A stretch of 64,000 nt of DNA, taken from the NCBI GenBank assembly GCA_011032825.1, contig JAADJZ010000002.1, positions 1,922,001 to 1,986,000 on the forward strand, read 5' to 3'. Shown piece after piece: positions 10,535 through 22,002 of this stretch. Position 1 is the first letter of the stretch. Each line of letters begins with the position of its first letter. The position numbers and the translations under genes were made by a program. The stretch comes from Massariosphaeria phaeospora. Its lineage: Eukaryota; Ascomycota; Dothideomycetes; Pleosporales. The notes beneath the pieces are model-generated. The model made no database searches. It saw nothing but the letters and a program-made list of their open reading frames with translations, and had not been told where the DNA came from.

Positions 10535-11536
10535 TTAAGAAAGATACGAAACATCGACCCAATCCTTGTACGAGCTGCCCAAAACCGTCGAGATTGACAC
10601 CGCGCTTGTCAGCTTCTTCGAAAAGCTCGCACGCGTACCCTTTGCTCCATTCCCGCTATTCGCATACTCTCCAAACAGCACCTTGTCCGTCCGCGGATCA
10701 TCTGTGGCCCACGTCTTCCACCCAGCAGCGTTGATCACGTTGCTCATGCTGGTCTTCTGGAACACGACACGTGCGTAGTTTCTCCACGGACGGCCTAGAT
10801 AGTACGCGCCGCTGGCAACGCTGTTGCCGGCTGCGGCTGCCACGTTGCTGTTGTTGATAACGTAGTACGAGGGGTTGGAGTTTGAATCGCGGCCGTTGGC
10901 AGTGATGTATCCAAGTGATGCAGCTAATACACGGATGTCTGCGCCGTCAAACCACGCTGTTGCTGTCTGGCCAAAGATGAAATCTGTTGCGCCCTCAATG
11001 TAGCATTTGGCATAGACCTGCGCGCCGGTGTTCGCGAGAATGGTGTCCTGATAGCCTTTGAACTGCACGCCGTAGTAGCCCTGCTTGTCTGCCGCTGCGC
11101 TGACAGCTAGAGCTTGCGATCCCTTTCCGCGGGTGTTGACGAGATTGATGTTGTATACTTTGAGGTTGGGGGTCCAGGCGCGGAGTGTCGCGGTTAGGTC
11201 ATTGTTGGCGACATCGTCCTGGCTGCGGCCCTGGGTGATGGTGACGGTATTACCCGAGTAGCTGGACGTCTGGGTCGTGTAGCCGTAGATAGTTAGGGGC
11301 GATTTGAGGGCTTGAATGTAAACCTGCTCGGTGTAGGTACCCTGGTAGATGAAGATGCATTGTGCCGCGGAACTCGTTTTGCTTAAAGCATTAACGGCAG
11401 CTTGTACAGTCTTGTGTTGCCCTGACGTAGCGCTTTTGCTGACGACCACGCAGCCCGCTGGTGGTGATGTGCGGCTCGCGGCTGGTGCTGCCAGGGCCGT
11501 GACGGCGAAAGAAAGGAAGTAGAAGAGAGAGCGCAT
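10535..11536 (-). CDS. Secreted pectin methylesterase, CE8
   Basis: Single exon, 333 residues. Removes methyl esters from homogalacturonan, preparing plant pectin for lyases and polygalacturonases. The signal peptide is MRSLFYFLSFAVTALAAPA, probably cut after Ala. CE8 motifs in order: VVVSKSATSGQHKTVQAAV (start of the beta-helix), the region YYGVQFKGYQDTI with the conserved Gln and first Asp, ATDFIFG with the nucleophilic Asp, and YLGRPWRNYARVVF with the substrate-binding Arg-Trp. Length is normal for fungal CE8. The start at 11536 was chosen because a signal peptide begins there; the open frame extends 48 codons upstream but has no such signal. A TATA-like element lies 77 bp upstream. Confidence 0.95.
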   Translation of the reverse strand: MRSLFYFLSFAVTALAAPAASRTSPPAGCVVVSKSATSGQHKTVQAAVNALSKTSSAAQCIFIYQGTYTEQVYIQALKSPLTIYGYTTQTSSYSGNTVTITQGRSQDDVANNDLTATLRAWTPNLKVYNINLVNTRGKGSQALAVSAAADKQGYYGVQFKGYQDTILANTGAQVYAKCYIEGATDFIFGQTATAWFDGADIRVLAASLGYITANGRDSNSNPSYYVINNSNVAAAAGNSVASGAYYLGRPWRNYARVVFQKTSMSNVINAAGWKTWATDDPRTDKVLFGEYANSGNGAKGTRASFSKKLTSAVSISTVLGSSYKDWVDVSYLS

Positions 11537-12112
11537 AATGAGTGAGTGAAAGAAAGGAATACAAGATAAATTCTCGAAGGAGATGAAGCAGAACAAAGGC
11601 TTGACGCACCATCTTATATATATTTCAGTACTTGAGAAGCTTCCGGGTCTATGGCGCCTCCAAATTAAGGATTGCCCCACATCAACGGTCGCGGGACACT
11701 AGAACACATTGGAAAAAGCGTTTCTACACGCTTAGCCCTCTTCAGGAATTGGTTGAAACAAAAAGGTGCCGGAAAGATCTAGACACGGCGAAATTGCGGC
11801 CGTAGGGAACCGGAAGATCTTTGGTTGGTGGAAACGCTAGGCCCGTGCACCAGGGGATCACTTGAAGTCTTCTTTTTCTTAGATTAGAAACTCGTGTAGT
11901 CGATCATCTTTCTGGTTCTTAGATAGTTCAGTGCTGTCGAAGTTTAGCACCAGGTTCTCACGCCTACACTGAAAAGGGTTTTTCTTATACACTAGAATGT
12001 ATACATGACAGTGTGTCAAAGGAAGAAAAAAGTCTGAACGGTGTGTGGAAAATGTAATCTGTATATGCTCTTTGTAAAAGAAAAACCGAGTCTCCTGAAT
12101 TTTGATGCTTGT
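11537..12112. other. Promoter of the pectin methylesterase and 3' end of the MFS gene, 576 bp
   Basis: No coding potential recognised. It holds the pectin methylesterase leader, with pyrimidine-rich sequence on the - strand, and a TATA-like site at 11613-11622. Confidence 0.5.
11613..11622 (-). promoter_or_regulatory. TATA-like element of the pectin methylesterase gene
   Basis: Read on the - strand this is TATATATAAG, 77-86 bp before the ATG and followed by a pyrimidine-rich leader. Strongly induced, secreted fungal enzymes often have such a site. The assignment is by sequence only. Confidence 0.6.
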
Positions 12113-13976
12113 CTAATGTGCAGTATATTTACTTAAGAGTACCTTGTTCATGGAATGTTTCTTGATGAAGATGCTAACCGCCAACGCACTGGCAGAGGCT
12201 AGGGTGATCAGGAGCCACACACCACGGAATCCTTCCAGATATGCATCGAGAATAGCAACGCGCTTGGGGTCAGCCGGGTCCATAGTATGTAGAACGTGAA
12301 TGTAGCGCTCAGAGTCGTGCGCGATAGCAGTGGGTAGGCCAACTAAAGCAAGCCTGGCAGACATGGCATTTTGGAAGACGGTGCCTGAAACCTGAGGTAT
12401 TGTCAGTTCTTGGACAAAAGAGACTCAAGACTAAAGGCAGGGTGATACATACAGCAACACCAAGAGGCATTCCCAGACTGCGCATGAATCCGTACATGCT
12501 AGCCGCCATTGCGCAATCCTCGGCTTTTGAGATAGCCTGAATGCCAACATTGACACTAGTAAGGACCATGCCCGTGCCAATACCAAAAATGGAGAGTGCG
12601 ACCGCCCATAAGACTATGTTGGTGTGTAAGTCGAATAGGAAGAACAGCCCACATCCGACCGTGCCGATCGCCCAGCCACTCCATATGGCCCATCGGAATT
12701 GGCCGAGGCGAGTAGTGAGCACAGACACGAGTATCGAACCGGGCAGTAAGAAGAACAGGGCGGGGAAGAGATCGATACCGGCTTTGGTGGGAGAAGATGA
12801 TCGTATGGACATGCAGAAGAAAGGTACATAGTACAGAGCCGTGAAAAGCTATGCGTTGTGTCAGTGAATGTTTGCATACTAGTAAATAGAGAAAAAAGAC
12901 ATACGATCAGCCCATTGACAAGGGCACAGTAGAACGCGGCTACGGCGGACGAAGAGGCAAATATCGACATCGGCAGCAAGCTCTTCGGCTGGACATATAG
13001 TTGCCATGCCACAAACACTGCAACACTGAGTCCTCCGACAATGATTGGAACCAGTGTCTGTGCCGAGACCCACGAATATTGAATGCCACCCCAAGATAAC
13101 CCGATGAGGGCGCTTGACATCCCTCCAAGGAAGAGCACTGCGCCCAACCAGTCCGTTTGTCTCAGCTTCTGAGCAACTGTGAGTTCGGAGGCAGAATCAA
13201 GTCGAACGAACAAGAAGCCGAGGACGAAGCCTAAGAAGCAAAATGGGAAGTTGATGTAGAAAACCCATCGCCAAGTTGAGTTTTGGCAGAGCGCGCCACC
13301 GACCACTGGACCAAGAATGGAACCAACAGACCATGCGCCCAAAACAATCGAGAAGTACTTGGGGCGCTGCCTTAGCGGTACAATGTCACAGAATATGACT
13401 TGACTCATGGTGATAATGCCACCTCCGCCGACACCTTGTATGCTTCTTCCGACGAGTAAGAGCGTGAAGTCGGTTGAAATTGCACATAGTATAGTGCCAA
13501 CGGTGAAGAACGTGAGGGAGAGGAGAAGGAGTTGCTGGCGACCGAAGACCTCGGACACGGAGGCTATGACTGGTTGGAAGACGGCGCTCGATAGTAAGAA
13601 AGATGTCCCGGCCCAGAAGGCGTCAATTGATGATCCTTCGAGTGCTTTCGCGATGGTCTGCGCTATAAGTTAGTAGTGGGTTGAATAGCAATAGACCAAT
13701 ATATCTTACAGGGAGTACTGTGACTAGTATCGTGGCGTCAAGGGCAACCATCAGCGAGATGATGGCCAAACTGATCATGATGAACCATTCCTGTTTTTGA
13801 GGCTTCCACTCTTCGTGCGATTGTCCATATCCCCGCGCTTCCAAATCCACTTCTAGTAATGGCGTCGGGGACACAGTTCTTATTGCGCTGGTGGGTTTCC
13901 TGGGTAGGTCGAGATCCACGACTCTGACCACGGGTTTCTCTCCCATGGCCATAGCCGAAAGTGGAACAGAGATCAT
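12113..13976 (-). CDS. MFS transporter, DHA2 drug:H+ antiporter-like
   Basis: Four exons (13976-13710, 13657-12905, 12848-12453, 12391-12113) with three introns of 52, 56 and 61 nt give 564 residues. The first helix carries LMVALDATILVTVLP (motif D1 of drug:H+ antiporters). Motif A follows as FGRQQLLLL, then the antiporter motif C as GSILGPVVGGAL, and about 14 hydrophobic segments in all. DHA2 pumps export drugs or fungal metabolites across the plasma membrane by proton antiport; the substrate cannot be told here. The last join restores the family ending GVAVSGTVFQN. It lies 7 kb from the decayed PKS locus, with intact regulator, DUF829 and carbonic anhydrase genes between, so membership in that cluster is doubtful. 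Confidence 0.92.
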
Positions 13977-15131
13977 GACGTTGTAAGGTGTTGCTTTCTC
14001 TGATCAGACTTAATTTGGACCTGTCTGTTCTAAAAGGAACTGGTTAGGGTCATCTTTTCTGACACAACCACGGTGAACTGCGCTATGTTCGCTAGACAGG
14101 ACGACCACAAAGAATGTGAGCTGTACTCTACTTGGTTCAAAAGAACAAGGAACCTGGAGAATGGATTTGGATGAATGAAAACAAGACACAAGGGCTGTAC
14201 CGGCGACTAGACAGCGAAATGAACAAAGGATACATCTTAAGCAGGAGCATGGACATCATAAAAACCTGATAACGGCATCGTTTTAGCTCTGCACCCGTTA
14301 AGCCGGGAACAAGGCGCTGTTCTCAGCCCCATCGGTTGCACACATCCAGACTACATGCTGCAGAGCGTTCAAGGCCAAAGAAGCCAAAGGCCCACTGACC
14401 GGTCAGGCATGTGTCACTCACGTGCAGAAGGCAGCATCTGCCGGGTGTGGTGGAAGTGACTGCCTCAAACGTGTGAGACGTCGTCGTAGCTGCGACGTAG
14501 AAAATCAGTTGCCCCTAGATATTCATATCAGCTTGGCCTCGGTCAGCCTCGCGACGAGATTGCATAAGTAAGGCGCGGTGCCGACCAGGATCCGGGTCAA
14601 TAGCGGAATGATGGGTTCGCTTCGAGATGTGCGCCAGCCTTTGAATTTTCGGTCTCCTCTCCTACTTGGCCGAGCCGGGAATTTGCCCTATCACTACTAG
14701 ACATGTACCCTCAAACATCAATATCACACCTGTGATGTAACTGTTTGTTGGTAGAAGCCCAGACTGCGTGTTGTGCATGTCTCGTCAGTGCCTTCTCGAG
14801 AAGACAAAGGCGTCTCGCCTTTGTGAAAGTGAGGCACCCGAGCCAAGGCCCGCCGGGTCGGGAATGAAAGAGACGAAAAGATCATACCTAGTAGACAAAG
14901 ACGTAAGAAAGGAATGAGGACGTGCGCGCGTTACGTTGTCAGCAGTGTTGCTACAGTCTCAAAGGACGCCATTGTGTCGGCTTTTCCGCACGACATAGGA
15001 TTGATAGAAAGTACACACCGCAGACTTCGGATGTTGGGATGTGATATGTACGATTACCCTTCCTGTCTGCAAGAAGGGTGATAGATCATACCACGGGGAT
15101 ATCCTAGTCCCTTCGTCACACTTACAATATC
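13977..15131. other. Divergent intergenic region, 1155 bp
   Basis: Lies upstream of both the MFS gene (- strand) and the DUF829 gene (+ strand), so it may carry a shared promoter. It has no open frame worth reporting. It contains a perfect 12-bp palindrome at 14395-14406 and several short inverted repeats near 14480. Confidence 0.55.
14395..14406. promoter_or_regulatory. Palindromic site CTGACCGGTCAG
   Basis: A perfect 12-bp palindrome about 420 bp upstream of the MFS start. Palindromes with inverted CCGG-type centres can be bound by dimeric zinc-cluster proteins, and one such gene lies 2 kb away. Binding is inference only. Confidence 0.3.
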
Positions 15132-16118
15132 ATGTCTCGTCCTCGACACGACGCAATTCCCGGATTCAGTTCTGTCGCCCCTTCGATTTGGGAACATATT
15201 CCCCCGCTACCAATTGATCCTCTCTCTGAGAAACCGGAGATACGAGCCCCACACCTTGTCCTCCTCTTCTCATGGACTGGAGCGAATGTCCGGTACGTAA
15301 GAAAATACACGGATAAATACCGATCTATCTTTCCGGCCACACGCATCCTGGTAATCTCTACTTCCGCGAAAGATCTATGTTTCCGATCGTCGGCGAATAA
15401 ACAAGCACGTCTCCAGCCTGCGATCCAACGGATACTCTCCTACGAAGATGTCGAAGGCATTCTCATACACGTGTTCTCGGAAGGTGGCTCGAACAAGGCT
15501 GTCGAGCTTGCGGAAGCATATTTCAATACGACGGGTAATAGGCTCCCGTGTTCGGCACTATGTCTAGATAGTGCTCCAGGTCATCCAAGGTACCTGCGTC
15601 TTTGTAACGCACTGAGGCTCTCTCTCCCCACCCATCCGATACTGAACTGCACGGGACTAGTCGTGGGTGGTGTAATTTTGGGGGCCATATGGTTCTTCTA
15701 CCGTGGCTTCAAAGGCTCTCACAATAATGTCATATCGAAGACAAGGCGGCGAATCGTGGACCCTTTAGCCTGGGACTTGGCAGTACCACGATGTTACCTG
15801 TATTCCCATACTGATGCCCTCATTGCAAGCCATGACGTCCAAGAACATACACGAGAAGCATTGGAGAAGGGCGTGCCTTTGATGGAGGTGTGTTTCGAAA
15901 AGAGTGCGCATTGCAAACATGCCGCGGAAGATCCAGGAAAGTACTGGGACGCCGTCGAATTGACGTGGAGGAGAGCATTGGTGAGAGGAATGGATGCGTC
16001 GAAGTGGGGAAATGTGGCGAAGGAAGAGCTTACGCCCATCAACATGTTCGGAAATAGGTCTGAATGTGACACTGACTCAGAAAAACCCGGTCCGGAGAAT
16101 GTTGGTATTGCATTCTGA
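15132..16118 (+). CDS. DUF829/TMEM53-family protein, PaxU-like
   Basis: Single exon, 328 residues. The N-terminal strand HLVLLFSWTGANVRYVRKYTDKYR is the start of the DUF829 alpha/beta-hydrolase-like fold. HVFSEGGSN occupies the nucleophile-elbow position with Ser, LCLDSAPGHPRY follows, and YLYSHTDALIASHDVQEHT with H-x2-H...H lies near the C-terminus (KSAHCKHAAEDPGKYW), where the fold's acid and His would be. PaxU in indole-diterpene clusters belongs to this family, but most members are general and uncharacterised. One hydrophobic stretch (GLVVGGVILGAIWFFY) may touch a membrane. No other indole-diterpene gene is present, so the name is only a family label. Confidence 0.85.
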   Translation: MSRPRHDAIPGFSSVAPSIWEHIPPLPIDPLSEKPEIRAPHLVLLFSWTGANVRYVRKYTDKYRSIFPATRILVISTSAKDLCFRSSANKQARLQPAIQRILSYEDVEGILIHVFSEGGSNKAVELAEAYFNTTGNRLPCSALCLDSAPGHPRYLRLCNALRLSLPTHPILNCTGLVVGGVILGAIWFFYRGFKGSHNNVISKTRRRIVDPLAWDLAVPRCYLYSHTDALIASHDVQEHTREALEKGVPLMEVCFEKSAHCKHAAEDPGKYWDAVELTWRRALVRGMDASKWGNVAKEELTPINMFGNRSECDTDSEKPGPENVGIAF

Positions 16119-16335
16119 CGATAGAACTTTCTTCACAAGAGGTCTTTGATTCTAGTCGGCGGAGAAGATGATTGTAAAAGCTCGGTGATGAGGTTGGCTA
16201 TAAGTTGGCCCTGGTTTCGTCTACAAAGCGATGATGTTTAGCCTTTTTTGTAGTAGAGAAGATTATCGACACATACCATGCAGTAACTAGGAATCTATAA
16301 CAAGAGATATCGAAGTCATGGTGACGAAAAACTTT

Positions 16336-17861
16336 TCACCAGCTAACTGTACGCTCAGGACTCCAAACGCTCTCATGCTGCCTCATAAAACGGAAAGCCA
16401 CGTTTCTGTGTTCTAGATTGTAATGCACGCGCAGGTTGCACACTCGGGCGGTAGCACTTACAGCGTGCTGCTCGTTCTCGTCCAGTACCCCTCCTTCTTC
16501 AATGTGGACGATCTCTTCCGCGAGTCGTGCCGTTGCACTCCCATCCCAAGCGCCTTCTCTCCTTGCACCACTAGCTAGCAAGGCAATGGCCTTTCGCCGA
16601 ATGATGGAGTGCCGACACTTGATGCCCACATAGTAGAGGAGCGGAACAGTTTCGATGTCCATCGAGAATCGGGAGGTAGTGGAGGAAGAAAGTAGCTCGG
16701 CCATTTCAACAATGCGAAGAAAGTTCGGGGTATAGGCGTCAAATTGCATCTGACTATAAGAGTGGCTGGTACCGAGCATTATGGTAGCTGTTTCATAGAG
16801 GAGTACGAGAACAATAGTGTGGGGTGTGGGCTCAACGGTGGAGAGGTGGTGAGCGTAGAGTTTGGACCAATGTGCGAGGCGATTAGAGAACGTTGCCAGT
16901 CTTTGTTCATTCATCTCCTCGTACGCTTCTGCTTGCAGATACATTTGGCAAAGAATAGCCTCGAGGCTCTCGAGCGCTGCTTTGAGACCCTTGGAATCAA
17001 CGATCGGCTTCTCCTCTAACATTGCCGGGGTCCATGGGTATTGTGTGGCAATAAATGATCGTGCCTGAAGTGTGAGCCGAGTAAACATTGGCGTAAGCTG
17101 ACTTCGGATAAGATGACCAGCAGGAGAAAAGAACGATATGCTACACGGGCCTGAACCTCGATTCTCGAACCATTGGCGTAGAATGAGAAGCCCACTTCTT
17201 AGGTGCGTGTCAGCAGCTGCGTAGCAACCACGTAGCCATTCAAAGCCGACGCAGAGTATGCAGCAAATGAGAGATACGTCCAGGCCTTGCCAACCTTCGG
17301 TGCGGATGTGCGTGTTGAGAAGCGATATAGCTCTTGAGTAGTAGTCGTACGCATGTACACTGGGCTGGTGCGTTGTTATAGGGCGACCAGGAGTGGAACA
17401 ATTCTCGAAAGCTTCGTGGAGTGAACCTAGAGCGACGACAGCACTCTGTACACAGGGCTCTCGAGAACCGACCTGAAGCACCAATGAGCTCCAGAAATCG
17501 CTGTCAAAGTGGCCGGTAAACTGCGGTGCGGTCTGGCACTGGAAGTAATGCAGGGACCGACGCTCTTGCTGACTGCTCGCACTCGATGCGAACGGGGACC
17601 GTGGGACAAGCCGCAAGGCGGAACAGCTGTCTCCAGGTGCAGTTGGGTAACCCTCACACTTTCTGCCGGTACTGGAGCATTTCAGGCAAGCAGGTCGAAC
17701 CAGATCGCATCGTATTCGACGAATGCTGGCGCGTAGCCATGTTAGCCAGGACTTGGCCTGTCGGCGGGGCGGAAGCTCTATACTGACCGACAGACGCGGC
17801 ACCCTTGTTTAGAGCGCGTATGTTTCGCTCGTTTCCGCTGACCTTCTCGATCGGAGTTCAT
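16336..17861 (-). CDS. Zn2Cys6 transcription factor
   Basis: Exons 17861-17788 and 17725-16336 (62-nt intron, phase 2) give 487 residues. The intron splits the zinc cluster: exon 1 supplies GCRVC and exon 2 the rest. The spliced product reads CRVCRIRRIRCDLVRPAC then LKCSSTGRKC, an exact C-x2-C-x6-C-x6-C-x2-C-x6-C binuclear cluster at about residues 21-47, preceded by a basic nuclear-signal-like tail (REGQRKRAKHTRSK). The remaining 440 residues are the helical middle region of the fungal-specific type. An in-frame start inside the intron would lose half the cluster, so the ATG at 17861 is preferred. Targets are unknown. Confidence 0.9.
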
Positions 17862-18133
17862 TATTGGTAGAATGGTGTGAATAATGGTGCAGAGACGAAA
17901 GAAGGACAACGGGTGCCTACTACCGATGAAGGGGAGTGGTCTTGTTCAAGCGCGATGCAGGCTTTCGCGCGAGAGCGTTTGCTCCATGGAGACGATGATT
18001 GGTCAGTTCGGTTGGGACACTAGAAAGCTGGACGCCACTTCGATACAATAAATATGAGGGCGTGTACGGAGTTCCGCAACCTCAGCTACATAGTACATAC
18101 CCGTACCCATGCCTGGAAGTTGGAACCTCGTCC

Positions 18134-18703
18134 TCAGATGACTCTTTTCGCCTCTCCCGTCTCGACATGGTAGATCCACCCTGTGACTCTTACACCTTGT
18201 TCGACAGCTCGATCTTGCAACCAGCGGACATCGTCCAAAACAGCCTGCTCGATATTAGGAAACGGGAGGAAATCGAGATTCTCGACCTCTTTTGCTGCCG
18301 TATCGCCCTTGTTCTTGCGCACAATGTCTCTTGCTGCCGCATTGTCAAACGTAAGCATGCCGCAGTCGGTATGTTTGATGAGGAGAAGCTCTGTCGTCCC
18401 CAGCAGTTGCTGAGAAATGATGAGCGACCGGAACGCATCGCGGGCAGAGCCGCCAGCGTTGCGGATAACGTGCGCAGCACCCAACGGGATCCCTAGAGCT
18501 GCGCTAGGGTCTATGCGAGCGTCCATGCACGTTACTATGGTACTCGCATACGCGCGTTAGTGTGGCTGTATGGCAGACAGCTTTCACGTCGACTCACAGA
18601 CAGCATACTTCTGGCTTGGAGGGAGGGCTAGTTTGCCGTCGGTGAAGCGCGAGGCATAGCTTTTGTTCCCCTCATTCAAATTCAGCTCGCCTTGGTTGGC
18701 CAT
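18134..18703 (-). CDS. Small beta-class carbonic anhydrase
   Basis: Exons 18703-18598 and 18534-18134 (63-nt intron, phase 1) give 168 residues. Interconverts CO2 and bicarbonate using zinc. Zinc ligands and the Asp-Arg dyad are visible: the join gives LTCMDARIDP (Cys ligand plus Asp-Arg), and LLIKHTDCGM holds the His and second Cys. HVIRNAGGSARD follows the first motif, as in the family. At about 165 residues it belongs to the short, single-domain fungal/bacterial type without an N-terminal targeting extension, so it is probably cytosolic. The end at 18134 has a normal short tail. Confidence 0.92.
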
Positions 18704-19321
18704 GACGTGAGGTTCGGCCACCAGAGAATGAGAAGTCATAGGGGGCAAGGATTGCGTCGGCGTAAGTGCGGAAGAACGGAGGAGAAACGGTAAGATATGT
18801 ATGAGGGGGAGCAGGCAACCCTGTTGATTGTTGGTTCACGGCGGAGACATGTCGCAATATGTCGCAATCCTTTCGGTCGACCCACGGGATCGGCTAAGCC
18901 ATACACGGTGTAGCGTCTTAGCAACTGCTTAGGTAAGGCGGACACTTATACTATCTATTACTTAGATTTTATCTTATGTTCTGTGGAATTAAGTTGACGC
19001 TGTATAGAGAACTATAGCTTTCTATAGTTATATTGCTACGCTGGACAATCCTTCTGGAGGCGTGCGGATTTGTTGCCTTAGTTCTGGAGATTCCGGTTCT
19101 GTAAGAGAGCGGCGATGGTCCTGACGCGTCACGCTGCACAGACATGCATGCGATGCAAGCCCGGCATACCGGAAGGCCTAATTAAGTATCCGGAAGCGAT
19201 GGGTTCACCCTTGATTCCCCGAGAGATCCCATAAAGGACGGCCGCCTTCGCATCCGGGGGCCGGCTTTACACGTGACCGTCACTGCTCATAGCCCGTGCA
19301 GGTAGCCATCCACCCCTTTTC
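18704..19321. other. Intergenic region, 618 bp, partly AT-rich
   Basis: Promoter side of the carbonic anhydrase, followed near 18940-19060 by an A/T-rich stretch with short inverted repeats (CTATAG, TATAGAGAAC). No gene recognised. It borders the degraded region that starts with the GNAT relic. Confidence 0.5.
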
Positions 19322-20057
19322 ATGGCTGAATCAACGCAATCAAACGCGAAACTACAACTTCGCCGGGCTACTTCCGCCGATTTTAATGACCTTACGTAAA
19401 TCCAGTGTGCCGCTCTCCCAGACGACCCTCAGTAGAATTATCGATTTCCCCACCGCGAGGAGTACCCAGAGGACCACGTCAGGGGTACTAGGGACGTCTT
19501 CAAATGCATGCTCAAGGAAGACGGTATTGTCATTCATATCGTTACTGTCGATAACAAGGACGAGGACGAGCACAAGCAGGAGCCCATCGCACTGGCTGTA
19601 TGGAAGCTTCCAGCCAACTTTTCCGGGCAGCTGTGTGATGGGTAAACATCGTGGGGATATCTTGGCCTGCTCCGCTGGCTACTTATCTCGTACCACCCGC
19701 AACGCGGACCTAAATCGCATGGAGGCTTTCTGAGAAGCTGGCTCGAAAGCTAGGAAGCAATACTTCGACGAAGTTTACGGCGATCAGCATGTTCACCTCC
19801 GTATACTGGGGACCAATCCTCAATAGAGGGGACTAGGCACAGCTACCAAGCATTGCCGCTGGGGTATGAACTTGGCCCATGAACATGAGGTTCCGGTTAC
19901 CGTTTTGAGCAGCCCCATGGGTGGCAAGCTGTACACTCGTCTTGGATTTGATACACACGGGTATTTCACGGTGCAAAATCAGGCGAAACAGGAAAAGCTT
20001 TCGATTGGCATCATGATAAAGAGGTACCAGGAGTGCGATGATGAGTATGAGGAGTGA
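19322..20057 (+). pseudogene. GNAT acetyltransferase relic
   Basis: Starts with ATG and 25 codons of a GNAT opening (AKLQLRRATSADFNDLT). In the same frame come TAA and, 12 codons on, TAG, before a long recognisable stretch (EEYPEDHVRGTRDVF, EDGIVIHIVTVDN, PIALAVWKLP). After about 19645 the frame is lost. A second frame carries FDEVYGDQHVHLRILGTNPQ, a TAG, then RGLGTA, the acetyl-CoA loop (Q/R-x-x-G-x-G/A), then VPVTVLSSPMGGKLYTRLGF to a stop at 20057. The three in-frame stops plus frame changes mean no functional protein. The order of motifs is that of full-length fungal GNATs of about 230 residues, so little sequence has been lost. Confidence 0.85.
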
Positions 20058-21030
20058 GGTGTCTCCAGCCTATGCACTTGTCAAGAATCAAGATTGACCC
20101 TTGACAAGTTCCTTCAGTCTTGGGTGAATTTCAGCATGGGATCGAGTTGGGCATCAACTTGGTGATCTATCTCTGTAATGAATCGTAATGTGTAGTGGCT
20201 CGTGAACCTCCGCTTTCCCTTTTGGATGCCTGGGTATGAGATTATCTAGGCAGACACCACACCTGTCCTTCCTCGAACGCAGATAAGCGTAAGCATAGGC
20301 TGTGAGAAGTGCTTTGTTCGTATATAAATTACCTATTTCCTTACGTCGTATACGGATGTTGATACGGAGAAGGAGGTGCCTCTGCCTACGAAGCTCAAAT
20401 ATGACGATTGAAAATGCTGACAATGTCGCAATAGATGTATAAGTATCATCATCTACAGCAGCATGTAGCAAGGCAGGGCCCACCAGAATCTTACTATACT
20501 ATCTTTCTTGTGCCTGTTGACAGGCTTTCGGGAAGCGCATCCCTGTCCCAACTGTTTCCGTTCGAACGAAACGAGAGAACAATCAAGCCTGATCATAGTT
20601 GTTTAATAATGCAGCTCGTTTCTAACAAATGTCAATGTTTATTTTTAGGTATGGTGCTAAAAAAACTTACTGAAAACAGATCCTTCTGGCACTTGTCTTC
20701 CCTTGTTCTGGCCGAAGTAGCTTAGAAAATCTAAGAAAATCAAACCATTGTCTTCTGCATGGTATTCTGTTAGATCTAAACTACACAATACATAAACCCT
20801 TTCTCGTAGAAGATGTCTTTGCACAGTATATCAAGTGCCAGTTTGAGTGTGGGTAGAGGGAATGTTTCTTTTCCGACTATTCTTATCAGCAGTCTAAGCC
20901 TTAAGAGCGTGAGAAACAGGGCGCAAAAAGGGAAGTACCGAAGCATTTGAGATACCCACCTTTGAATGTTAGAAAAAACCATGATAATTATAATAATTTA
21001 AGAAGGTTTATGGTATGTTATACTTCTTTA
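20058..21030. other. Gene-free AT-rich stretch, 973 bp
   Basis: Open frames are short and motif-free. Base composition is visibly A/T-richer than in the flanking housekeeping parts, as in repeat-mutated fungal DNA. I cannot identify any relic in it. Confidence 0.5.
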
Positions 21031-22002
21031 TTATGTAAAAAGAGTGTTAGCTAACTGCAACGAAGATCCACCATCTAGAACTAGTGTGTGTCCGTTAATG
21101 TAACTGGACATTGACGAAGCAAGAAATAACACTGCTTCTGAAACCTCCTTAGGGTTAGCTAGTCTGCCCATCGCAAGATCTCCTAGAATCTGCTGCTTCA
21201 AATTAGGAGATTGCTCAAGAAATGTATCCATCATTCCTCCCGAAACATATGACGGTGCAACCGCGTTGATACGAACGCCTTTTCTAGCATTCTCGATTGC
21301 TATATAAAGTAAGCAGAATGTTGTCCAGTAACTGATCTTGCGTACCTGCTGTTTGTACGAGTCCCTTCACGGCGAACTTTGCAGCCGTGTAGTTTCCTAC
21401 ACCTATGAAGGCCCCTTCGGATGCCAGTGAAGTGAGTAAGACAATTGCGCCCCGGGTCGGTTGACGTGATCCAGGCAATACATGGAGGTCCTGTTGAAGC
21501 ATTGTTTGTAGCGCAATTCGCAGGAATACAAAAGCTCCTATGTTGTGCACCTCAACTTGGACACGATAATCTGCCATCGACATTTCGCTAAGGGGAGTAG
21601 ACGAAGACGCCCCAAACTAGTTTAGATGGCTTAGTATTGATATTACTCGAACGTCAGTACTTACGCCAGCTGTATTCACACATATGTCAATACGACCTGC
21701 CATCTCTTTGACACTAGCAAAAAGTCTTCGAACTTCTTCCTCATTTCTGACGTCCACTTTCATTGCAATATCCCGAAAAGCTACGTCTTCTTTACGGAAC
21801 TCTTTCGCGAACTGTACAGTTTCTCTGGCCTTCTCGATCATAAGATCTGCACAGACCAGGAATGATACTCTGCAAGAGCTGAATTGAAGTGCAACCGCCT
21901 TTCCGATCCCACTGCCTACCAACATCAGTGAATATTCATCAAGATTAGAACTCTGTTTCCCGTACCAGCCCCACAGACCAAAGCTACTCCGCCGATATCC
22001 AT
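21031..22002 (-). CDS. Short-chain dehydrogenase/reductase
   Basis: Four exons (22002-21966, 21915-21665, 21616-21346, 21299-21031; introns of 46-50 nt) give 275 residues. Classical SDR: the first join creates the NAD(P)-binding motif GAGSGIGKAVAL, then ICVNTAG (NNAG-like), the catalytic Ser-Tyr-Lys in LLTSLASEGAFIGVGNYTAAK, GVRINAVAPSYV, and a normal ending with SYINGHTLVLDGGSSLQ. All four exons join in frame and no catalytic residue is missing, so it looks functional despite its damaged neighbours. It is transcribed away from the membrane-protein pseudogene. A tailoring role in the metabolite locus is possible from position only; the substrate is unknown. Confidence 0.9.
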
